Shown in pieces: positions 1-5,948 of a stretch of DNA of 13,656 bases. The position numbers and the translations under genes are program-made. The stretch comes from Pseudorhodobacter antarcticus (GTDB lineage Bacteria > Pseudomonadota > Alphaproteobacteria > Rhodobacterales > Rhodobacteraceae): contig CAMAWZ010000031.1 of the NCBI GenBank assembly GCA_945861995.1, forward strand, positions 1 through 13,656. The letters are read 5' to 3'. Each line of letters begins with the position of its first letter. Position 1 is the first letter of the stretch. The notes beneath the pieces were generated by a model that saw only the letters and a program-made list of their open reading frames with translations, had not been told where the DNA came from and searched no databases.

Positions 1-560
1 ACGGCCTAAGCCGCGACTTCTTTTTGCCCTTTATCGATATTCTGATCGCCCGTTTGCAGGTGGCTGAACTGCGCAGCACGCAGGATTATCGCCAGCATCG
101 GCTGGCGGGGATGCAGGTGTATTTTCACCCCGCAGGCACCGTGGGCAATCATCTGAACCAGATTTGGGATGATTTGACAGGGCAGGCGGCAGGCGCGCCG
201 CTGGTTTTGGCAGTCAATGGCCGCACAATCACGCTGCCCCGCGCGGCCAGCGGTGTGTGCTTTGCCACGTTTTGGGATTTATGCGCGCAGCCCTACGGCC
301 CCGCTGATTTTCTTGCGATTGCAGCGGCCGTGCGGGTGCTGATCCTGCGCGATATTCCGCAGCTGTCTAGCGCCAATTATAATGAGGCGAAGCGATTTGT
401 GACGCTGATTGACGCCCTGTATGAGGCTAAGGTGCGGCTGATTTGCAGCGCTGCCGATGTGCCAGAGCGGCTGTATATCGAAGGTGCGGGCAGCTTTGAA
501 TTTGAACGCACGGCATCACGCCTGCGCGAAATGCAGGGGGCGGACTGGGGGCAGATCTAG
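1..560 (+). CDS. zapE: ZapE / AFG1-like ATPase, C-terminal part (5' end outside window)
   Basis: This is the last 185 residues of a ZapE-family P-loop ATPase; the frame is open from the left edge, and the codons before the TTG at 24 already read as family sequence (GLSRDFFLPFIDIL), so the true start lies outside. Family features seen are the LPFID segment, the block CFATFWDLCAQPYG, then LRDIPQLSSANYNEAKRF, VTLIDALYE, and the ending FEFERTASRLREMQ, all typical of the C-terminal half. The Walker A and B motifs would lie upstream and cannot be checked. In Escherichia coli ZapE acts at the division ring under stress, while mitochondrial AFG1 relatives are linked to protein quality control; the role here is inferred from the family. 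The gene converges on the TSUP permease gene with 3 bases between stop codons. Confidence 0.9.
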   Translation, partial: GLSRDFFLPFIDILIARLQVAELRSTQDYRQHRLAGMQVYFHPAGTVGNHLNQIWDDLTGQAAGAPLVLAVNGRTITLPRAASGVCFATFWDLCAQPYGPADFLAIAAAVRVLILRDIPQLSSANYNEAKRFVTLIDALYEAKVRLICSAADVPERLYIEGAGSFEFERTASRLREMQGADWGQI

Positions 561-563
561 GCC

Positions 564-1328
564 CTATTGGCCCCAGATTTGCCACAATAGCCGCGCCGCC
601 ATCGCTGTGGATGTGATCACTAAAAGTGGCTTGATCAGGCCCGCCCCAATTCGCATGGCCAGCCGCGCCCCAAGGCTGGCCCCTGCCATCTGCGCCATCC
701 CCATGCACAGGCCAATCGCCCACCATGTCGCGCCAGAAAAGGCGAAAACAGCAAGGCTTCCGATGTTGCTGGCAAAGTTCAGGGTTTTGGTATGGGCGGT
801 CGCGCGCAGCAGGCCATAACCTGCCAGTAGTACGAACCCCAGCATAAAGAACGATCCCGTTCCGGGGCCAAAGAACCCGTCATAGGCCGCAATCACAGGC
901 ACAAATGTGACACTAAACACCGCGTTAGAGACGCGTGTGCGGCTGTCGCTATCGGTTAATCCTGGCTTAACGGCGAAATAGACCGCAACGGCAATCAGCA
1001 CGACGGGCATGATCAGCCGCAAAACTTCCGCTGGCAAAAGATGCGCAACCAGCGCGCCACCTGCCGCAGCAATGGCAGAAATCGCCGCCATCCCCGCCTG
1101 ATCACGCAAGTTGATATGCCCCGCGCGTGCATAGGTAACCATCGCCGTGCCCGACCCGAAACTGCCCTGCAATTTGTTCGTTGCAAGCGTTTCAACTGGG
1201 TTGGCCCCCGCGAGCAAAAGGGCGGGCACCGTAATCAGCCCGCCGCCCCCTGCAATCGAATCGACAAACCCCGCGACAAAGGCCGCAAGGATCAGCAGCA
1301 GCGCGATGTGGGGGGCAACTTCAAACAT
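564..1328 (-). CDS. TauE/SafE (TSUP) family membrane permease, YfcA type
   Basis: A 254-residue, very hydrophobic protein of the TSUP family, which exports or imports small sulfur- or carbon-containing anions such as sulfite or sulfoacetate. The two halves carry the related signatures of the family: D23-SIAGGGG followed by TNKLQ (50-54) in the first, and D150-GFFGPGTG followed by KTLNFASN (181-188) in the second. About eight membrane segments can be picked out. I chose the ATG at 1328; a TTG two codons upstream is less likely. This ATG lies inside the last codons of serB, overlapping it by 8 bases, and has no strong Shine-Dalgarno sequence, so translational coupling to serB is likely. The substrate cannot be told from sequence. 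A link to sulfur through serine-derived cysteine synthesis is only a guess from the neighbour. Confidence 0.88.
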   Translation of the reverse strand: MFEVAPHIALLLILAAFVAGFVDSIAGGGGLITVPALLLAGANPVETLATNKLQGSFGSGTAMVTYARAGHINLRDQAGMAAISAIAAAGGALVAHLLPAEVLRLIMPVVLIAVAVYFAVKPGLTDSDSRTRVSNAVFSVTFVPVIAAYDGFFGPGTGSFFMLGFVLLAGYGLLRATAHTKTLNFASNIGSLAVFAFSGATWWAIGLCMGMAQMAGASLGARLAMRIGAGLIKPLLVITSTAMAARLLWQIWGQ

Positions 1329-2199
1329 GGGCAAACTCGGCGGCAGGGATACCTTGCAGATACAGCAGCGCCGTCAGATCGCCGTGGTTTATGCGCAGGC
1401 TGCACTCGGCCTGCACCGAAGGCTTGGCGTGCAGGGCGACTCCAGCACCCGCCAGCCCCAGCATCCCCAAATCATTTGCACCGTCACCCACGGCAATGGC
1501 GTCATCTGGGGTAATGCCAAGGCGGGCTGAAATCTCGGTCAGCGCTTGCATTTTGGCCTCGCGCCCCAAAATTGGCATCGCGACGTGGCCAGTAAGCTGG
1601 CCATTTTCCACCAACAGCGTATTGGCGCGGTTTTCATCAAAGCCAAGCTGTGCCGCAATTGCTGCCGTAAAGGCGGTAAACCCCCCCGATACCAGCGCGC
1701 AATAGGCCCCCCGCGCGCGCATGGTGGCCAGAAGAACAGGCCCGCCTTCCATTAGGGTAATGCGGGTGTCAATCACGTGGTTAATCACATCTTCGGGCAA
1801 GCCGCGCAGCAGGGCGACACGCTCGCGCAGCGCGGTTTCGAAATCTAAATCCCCGTTCATCGCACGGGCGGTAATGGCAGCGACGCGGGGGCCAAAACCT
1901 GCCTCATCCGCCAATTCGTCAATACATTCTTGGTGGATCATCGTGCTGTCCATATCGGCGATCAGCAGGCGCTTCGCGCGGCCCTGTGCCATCTGAATAC
2001 ACAGATCAATGCCCAGTTTTTGCAATTCTGCCCATACATCCCATTGATTTTGTGGCGCGTTTTCAAGGCCAAACTCTGCCGCCACCCCACCATTCAGCCA
2101 ATGTGCATCGCCGCCGCCCCACGCGTTGCGCACCGCCTCAACAGTGCTGCGGTCTAGGTTGGCTTTTGCAGGGTTGGCGATAAGGGTTGCGATGTACAT
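1321..2199 (-). CDS. serB: Phosphoserine phosphatase SerB
   Basis: Cytosolic HAD-superfamily enzyme catalysing the last step of serine synthesis, O-phospho-L-serine to L-serine and phosphate. The protein is 292 residues. Catalytic motif I is DMDST at 82-86 (nucleophile D82, acid/base D84), followed by the substrate loop QECIDELAD. Motif II is SGG at 171-173, motif III lysine is K216, and motif IV is GDGAND at 238-243. The first 70 residues form the ACT-like N-terminal extension usual in proteobacterial SerB. The open frame continues about 94 codons upstream, but the ATG at 2199 is preferred: it is preceded by GGAG five bases away, the protein begins as relatives do (MYIATLIANP), and the upstream extension would run through the spacer into serC. 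serB is divergent from serC-serA and overlaps the TSUP permease gene downstream. Confidence 0.97.
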   Translation of the reverse strand: MYIATLIANPAKANLDRSTVEAVRNAWGGGDAHWLNGGVAAEFGLENAPQNQWDVWAELQKLGIDLCIQMAQGRAKRLLIADMDSTMIHQECIDELADEAGFGPRVAAITARAMNGDLDFETALRERVALLRGLPEDVINHVIDTRITLMEGGPVLLATMRARGAYCALVSGGFTAFTAAIAAQLGFDENRANTLLVENGQLTGHVAMPILGREAKMQALTEISARLGITPDDAIAVGDGANDLGMLGLAGAGVALHAKPSVQAECSLRINHGDLTALLYLQGIPAAEFAHV

Positions 2200-2204
2200 C
2201 AGGG

Positions 2205-2208
2205 CTCC
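2205..2208 (-). promoter_or_regulatory. Ribosome binding site of serB
   Basis: On the minus strand the bases GGAG lie five bases before the ATG at 2199. This supports that start over the longer open frame reaching back into the serC side. Confidence 0.75.
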
Positions 2209-2269
2209 AAAGTTTCCGATAAGCGACAGGCCCGTGAAAACTTGCCCCATCTGCGGCGCTTTAGCGCGC

Positions 2270-2339
2270 TTTTGCGACTTGTGCCAGACGCAAAGCCCCC
2301 GTAACTGCAGCGGTGGGACACCCCTCCCCACCGGGGGGC
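2270..2339 (+). promoter_or_regulatory. Putative structured RNA leader of serC
   Basis: The serB-serC spacer (2200-2358) holds pairing potential on the plus strand. Hairpin 1 pairs TTTGCG (2271-2276) with CGCAAA (2289-2294) around a 12-base loop; a U-G pair can add 2270 and 2295. Directly next to it, GCCCCC (2295-2300) pairs with GGGGGC (2334-2339). Inside this, CGGTGGG (2311-2317) pairs with CCCACCG (2327-2333) around the loop ACACCCCTC, leaving a 10-base bulge (2301-2310) on one side only. There is no T-run after it, so it is not a classic terminator. It ends 11 bases before the AGGA (2351-2354) of serC, so control of translation is plausible. A cis-acting RNA motif upstream of serC has been described in alphaproteobacteria; whether this is a member was not tested. 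Some of this pairing could arise by chance in G+C-rich DNA. No convincing promoter for either gene was recognised in the spacer. Confidence 0.5.
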
Positions 2340-2358
2340 ATTTATCTGGAAGGATACC

Positions 2359-3507
2359 ATGTCTGATATGATTGCACCGGCAGTGCGGCCGGCTAATCCG
2401 CGCTTTTCCTCTGGCCCATGTGCCAAAATCCCTAATTTCCATTTGGATATGCTGGCTGATGCGCCCTTGGGCCGCAGCCACCGCGCCGCTGTCGGCAAAT
2501 CAAAACTGGCCGAAGCCATCGATTTGACCCGCGCCGTTTTGGGCGTGCCCGATGATTACCGTATCGGCATTGTGCCAGGCTCGGATACGGGCGCGTTTGA
2601 AATGGCGATGTGGTCGCTGCTGGGTGCGCGCGGCGTGGAAATGCTGGCGTGGGAAAGCTTTGGCGAGGGGTGGGTGACCGATGTTGTCAAACAACTAAAG
2701 CTAGACGCCGTGGTGAAAATTGCGCCCTATGGGCAGATTGTTGATTTCAAAACGGTCGATTTCGACCGGGACGTTGCCTTTACATGGAACGGCACCACCA
2801 GCGGGTGCCGCCTGCCAAACGGCGATAACATCCCCGCAAACCGCGCTGGTCTGACCCTGTGCGATGCAACATCTGCCGCCTTTGCGATGGATTTGCCGTG
2901 GGACAAGCTGGATGTTACCACTTTTTCTTGGCAAAAGGTGCTGGGCGGTGAGGGTGCCCATGGCGTCATCATCCTATCGCCCCGCGCGGTGGAGCGTTTG
3001 GAAACCTATACGCAGCCTTGGCCCCTGCCCAAGATTTTCCGCCTTACCAGCAAAGGCAAGCTGATTGAGGGCATTTTTAAGGGCGAGACGATCAACACCC
3101 CATCCATGCTGGCGGTCGAAGATTATCTTGTGGCCTTGAAATGGGCGCAGTCCCTTGGCGGGCAAGCCGCGCTGATCGCGCGGGCAAACGCCAATGCGCA
3201 GGTGATTTGGGATTTCTGCGCCGCAAACCCGTGGATCGCCAATTTGGCCGAAACGGCGGACATCGCTTCGACCACGTCGGTCTGCCTTAAGTTCACGGAT
3301 GCGCGGATCAAAGACGGCGAGGCGTTCGCCAAAGCCGTGGCAAAGCGGCTGGAAAAGGCAGGCGTGGCGCTGGATATTGGGTCTTACCGAGATGCGCCTG
3401 CGGGCCTGCGTATTTGGTGCGGCAGCACAGTGGAAAGTGCCGATGTGGCAGCCCTGATGCCGTGGCTGACCCATGCCTTTTATGCGGAAATCGCTGCGCA
3501 ATCTTAG
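2359..3507 (+). CDS. serC: Phosphoserine aminotransferase SerC
   Basis: Pyridoxal-phosphate enzyme of the class V aminotransferase fold, acting in the cytosol. It converts 3-phosphohydroxypyruvate plus glutamate to phosphoserine and 2-oxoglutarate; in many bacteria the same enzyme also serves vitamin B6 synthesis. The protein is 382 residues, the usual length for the alphaproteobacterial form. It opens with the family segment NPRFSSGPCAK and continues with PLGRSHR. The cofactor-binding region has GSDTGAFEMAMW (74-85), W143-NGTTSG, the aspartate in CDATSA (D169) and the Schiff-base lysine in FSWQK (K193). The ATG at 2359 has AGGA four bases upstream. The gene follows a putative structured leader and is followed after 50 bases by serA, the preceding enzyme in the pathway, with which it is likely co-transcribed. 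Confidence 0.97.
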   Translation: MSDMIAPAVRPANPRFSSGPCAKIPNFHLDMLADAPLGRSHRAAVGKSKLAEAIDLTRAVLGVPDDYRIGIVPGSDTGAFEMAMWSLLGARGVEMLAWESFGEGWVTDVVKQLKLDAVVKIAPYGQIVDFKTVDFDRDVAFTWNGTTSGCRLPNGDNIPANRAGLTLCDATSAAFAMDLPWDKLDVTTFSWQKVLGGEGAHGVIILSPRAVERLETYTQPWPLPKIFRLTSKGKLIEGIFKGETINTPSMLAVEDYLVALKWAQSLGGQAALIARANANAQVIWDFCAANPWIANLAETADIASTTSVCLKFTDARIKDGEAFAKAVAKRLEKAGVALDIGSYRDAPAGLRIWCGSTVESADVAALMPWLTHAFYAEIAAQS

Positions 3508-3511
3508 TTTC

Positions 3512-3530
3512 GGCGGGGGTCGACCCCGCC
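3512..3530 (+). other. Hairpin in the serC-serA spacer
   Basis: GGCGGGG (3512-3518) can pair with CCCCGCC (3524-3530) around a five-base loop. No T-run follows, so termination is unlikely. It may stabilise the serC message or mark a processing point between serC and serA; this is inference. Confidence 0.4.
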
Positions 3531-3544
3531 ATGTCCCCATGTTT

Positions 3545-3552
3545 AAAGGAGG
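3545..3552 (+). promoter_or_regulatory. Strong ribosome binding site of serA
   Basis: AAAGGAGG lies five bases before the ATG at 3558, a near-perfect Shine-Dalgarno match. It fixes the serA start and rules out the 48-codon in-frame extension that would run back into serC. It also predicts strong serA translation independent of coupling. Confidence 0.9.
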
Positions 3553-3557
3553 CCAAA

Positions 3558-5153
3558 ATGGCACCTCGCGTTCTTGTATCTGACGAACTTTCCGAAACCG
3601 CCGTGCAAATCTTTCGCGATCGCGGGGTTGAGGTGGATTATTTGCCAAAACTTGGCAAAGACAAAGAGGCGTTGGCCGCCATCATCGACCAATACGATGG
3701 TCTGGCCATTCGCAGCGCCACTAAAGCCACCGAAAAACTGCTGGAACGCGCCACCCGCCTAAAGGTGATTGGCCGCGCGGGTATTGGCGTGGATAACGTC
3801 GATATTCCCGCCGCCTCCAAAAAAGGCGTGATCGTTATGAACACGCCTTTCGGCAATTCGATCACCACTGCCGAACACGCCATTGCAATGATGTTTGCCT
3901 GCGCGCGCCAATTGCCCGAGGCGAACGCCAGCACCCATGCGGGCAAATGGGAAAAGTCGCGCTTTATGGGGGTGGAGTTGTTCAACAAAACCCTTGGCGT
4001 GATTGGCGCAGGCAATATTGGCGGCATCGTGTGTGACCGCGCTGTTGGGCTGAAGATGAAGGTTATCGCCTATGACCCGTTCTTGTCGGAAGAACGCGCC
4101 AAGCAATTGGGCGTGACCAAGGTAGAACTAGACGATCTTCTGGCCCGCGCCGATTTTATCACGCTGCACGTCCCGCTGACGGACAAAACGCGCAACATCC
4201 TGTCTGCGGAAAATCTGGCAAAAACCAAAAAGGGCGTTCGCATTATCAACTGCGCGCGCGGCGGTTTGATTGATGAGGCGGCCTTGGCCGAGGGGTTGAA
4301 ATCGGGCCACATTGCCGCCGCTGCATTGGACGTTTTCGAAGTGGAACCTGCCACCGAAAACCCCCTCTTTGGCCTGCCCAACGTGGTTTGCACCCCGCAT
4401 TTGGGCGCGGCAACCACCGAAGCGCAAGAAAATGTCGCCCTGCAAGTGGCGCAGCAGATGTCCGATTACCTGCTGACAGGCGCTGTTTCAAACGCGCTGA
4501 ATATGCCCAATGTCACCGCCGAAGAGGCCGCAATTATGGGCCCTTGGATCAAACTTGCCAGCCATTTGGGCGCCTTCATCGGCCAAATGACGGAAGAGCC
4601 GATTAAGGCCATCAACATTCTGTATGACGGCACAGTTGCGGGCATGAACCTAGCCGCGCTGAATTCGGCGGTGATCGCAGGCGTTTTGAAAACGCAAAAC
4701 CCCGATGTCAATTTGGTTTCGGCCCCGATTGTTGCCAAGGATAAGGGGATTCAAATTTCCACCACCCGCCAAGAAAAGACGGGCGTATTTGATGCCTATA
4801 TCAAGGTGACGATGGTGACAGACACGCGCGAGCGTTCGGTTGCAGGCACCTGTTTCAGCGATGGTAAGCCGCGTTTCATTCAGATCAAGGGTATCAATAT
4901 CGATGCCGAAATCGGTGCGCATATGCTGTACACCACGAACGAAGACGTGCCCGGTATCATCGGCCTTTTGGGCATGACGATGGGCAAAAACAACGTCAAC
5001 ATCGCCAACTTTACGCTGGGCCGTTCAGGCGTGGGGCAAGACGCAATTGCGATTTTGTATTTGGACAATCCGCTGAGCCAAAAGGTGGTCGAAACGCTGG
5101 AATCGACAGGTATGTTCAGCCAAGTGAAAGCGTTGGAGTTTGAGGTGGCTTAG
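3558..5153 (+). CDS. serA: D-3-phosphoglycerate dehydrogenase SerA (long, ACT-containing form)
   Basis: First committed enzyme of serine synthesis: oxidises 3-phosphoglycerate to 3-phosphohydroxypyruvate with NAD+. The protein is 531 residues, matching the long type with three regions: the substrate/NAD-binding core (about 1-315), an allosteric substrate-binding domain (about 317-450) and a C-terminal ACT domain (about 455-529, containing NEDVPGIIG). The NAD-binding glycine motif is GVIGAGNIGG (147-156) followed by D173. The catalytic residues of the D-2-hydroxyacid dehydrogenase family are present: R234 in NCARGGLIDE, E263 in EVEP and H281 in TPHLGAAT. The ACT domain usually binds serine for feedback inhibition; whether it does so here cannot be told. 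serA follows serC in the same direction and is closed by an intrinsic terminator. Confidence 0.98.
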   Translation: MAPRVLVSDELSETAVQIFRDRGVEVDYLPKLGKDKEALAAIIDQYDGLAIRSATKATEKLLERATRLKVIGRAGIGVDNVDIPAASKKGVIVMNTPFGNSITTAEHAIAMMFACARQLPEANASTHAGKWEKSRFMGVELFNKTLGVIGAGNIGGIVCDRAVGLKMKVIAYDPFLSEERAKQLGVTKVELDDLLARADFITLHVPLTDKTRNILSAENLAKTKKGVRIINCARGGLIDEAALAEGLKSGHIAAAALDVFEVEPATENPLFGLPNVVCTPHLGAATTEAQENVALQVAQQMSDYLLTGAVSNALNMPNVTAEEAAIMGPWIKLASHLGAFIGQMTEEPIKAINILYDGTVAGMNLAALNSAVIAGVLKTQNPDVNLVSAPIVAKDKGIQISTTRQEKTGVFDAYIKVTMVTDTRERSVAGTCFSDGKPRFIQIKGINIDAEIGAHMLYTTNEDVPGIIGLLGMTMGKNNVNIANFTLGRSGVGQDAIAILYLDNPLSQKVVETLESTGMFSQVKALEFEVA

Positions 5154-5173
5154 GCGGAAGTGCCCTAGTACGA

Positions 5174-5204
5174 TCGGGCCAAGGGCACCCTTGGCCCGAA
5201 TTTT
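5174..5204 (+). terminator. Intrinsic terminator after serA
   Basis: TCGGGCCAAGGG (5174-5185) is perfectly repeated in inverse at 5188-5199 with two bases between, giving a very stable stem (about 11 pairs with a four-base loop), followed by A and TTTT (5201-5204). It begins 20 bases after the serA stop. It ends only 9 bases before the start codon of the next gene, so it also lies in that gene's leader. Confidence 0.82.
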
Positions 5205-5213
5205 GGGGCTGAC

Positions 5214-5948
5214 ATGAAAACTTACGCGATCGGCGATATTCATGGCCATCTGGGCCTGCTTCAAGACCTGCATGGCCTGATTGCGGATGATATGGCCGCA
5301 ACTGGCGCGGGCACCATCGTGCATATTGGTGATTTGGTTGATCGCGGACCAAACAGTGCGGGGGTGGTCGACTATCTGCGCGCGGGTATTGCGGGCGGGG
5401 CCGATTGGGTGGTGCTGAAAGGCAACCATGACCGTATGTTTGCGGGATACCTTTCCAGTTTCGATTACCATGATACGGGCCTGCGGCGGGATTTATCCTA
5501 TCTGCATCCGCGTTTGGGCGGGGCAGAAACGCTGGCCTCTTACGGGGTAAAAAACGCCGCCGACCGCCCCCTTGCCCCAGTGTGGTGCGATGCGCGCGAT
5601 GCGGTTCCCCAACCCCATCGCGATTTTCTGGCGTCGCGGCCCACGCATTACCTGCGCGGCGAGGCGTTGTTTGTCCATGCGGGCATCAGACCAGGCATCG
5701 CGCTCGCGGATCAGACCGAAGATGATTTGGTTTGGATCCGTCACGATTTTCTGGACGACACCCGCGATCATGGCCCGCTGATTGTGCATGGCCATACCGC
5801 CATTGATACCCCCACCCATTACGGCAACCGCGTGAATATCGACAGTTCCGCCGCCTATGGTGGGCCGCTGTCAGGCATTGTGATTGAAGGCCGCGACGTC
5901 TGGCAGATCACGCCGCAGGGGCGGATGCGGCTGGCCCCAATAGGCTAG
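5214..5948 (+). CDS. PPP-family metallophosphatase (Ser/Thr phosphatase or ApaH-like)
   Basis: A 244-residue, soluble, two-metal phosphatase of the calcineurin-like fold. All core motifs are intact: GDIHG (7-11, metal ligands D8 and H10), GDLVDRG (39-45, D40), GNHD (70-73, N71 and the catalytic H72), HAGIRPG (155-161, H155) and HGHT (192-195, H194). This set is shared by bacterial PrpA-type protein phosphatases and by ApaH, which splits diadenosine tetraphosphate; the sequence alone does not separate them. The ATG at 5214 is preceded by GGGG five bases away, a weak Shine-Dalgarno. The start sits right behind the serA terminator, so expression must come from a promoter inside the end of serA or from read-through. 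The last 41 bases overlap the end of the convergent MFS gene. Confidence 0.9.
   Translation: MKTYAIGDIHGHLGLLQDLHGLIADDMAATGAGTIVHIGDLVDRGPNSAGVVDYLRAGIAGGADWVVLKGNHDRMFAGYLSSFDYHDTGLRRDLSYLHPRLGGAETLASYGVKNAADRPLAPVWCDARDAVPQPHRDFLASRPTHYLRGEALFVHAGIRPGIALADQTEDDLVWIRHDFLDDTRDHGPLIVHGHTAIDTPTHYGNRVNIDSSAAYGGPLSGIVIEGRDVWQITPQGRMRLAPIG

Noticed and set aside
551..580. Possible two-way terminator between the convergent zapE and TSUP genes
   Set aside because: Only two short interrupted stems (ATCT/AGAT and GGCC/GGCC) with no T-run; too weak to call.
1681..1687. C7 run within serB (and a G7 run at 11120-11126 in the macroglobulin gene) as slippage sites
   Set aside because: Runs of seven are expected in G+C-rich coding DNA, and the serB run encodes part of the conserved SGG motif; only the ten-base run stands out.
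2280..2300. Sigma-54-like TGGCAC on the minus strand in the serB-serC spacer
   Set aside because: The matching GC element at the right spacing is missing, so it is most likely chance.
2279..2307. Possible sigma-70 promoter TTGTGC, 17 bases, TAACTG for serC
   Set aside because: Both boxes match the consensus poorly, and the start it implies would cut the folded leader in half. Not supported enough to annotate.
2200..2481. N-terminal extension of serB to a start at 2481
   Set aside because: It would overlap the start of serC and cover the spacer; the extension has no SerB similarity, and GGAG precedes the ATG at 2199.
3414..3557. N-terminal extension of serA to 3414
   Set aside because: It runs through the end of serC and the spacer hairpin, while a near-perfect ribosome site marks the ATG at 3558.
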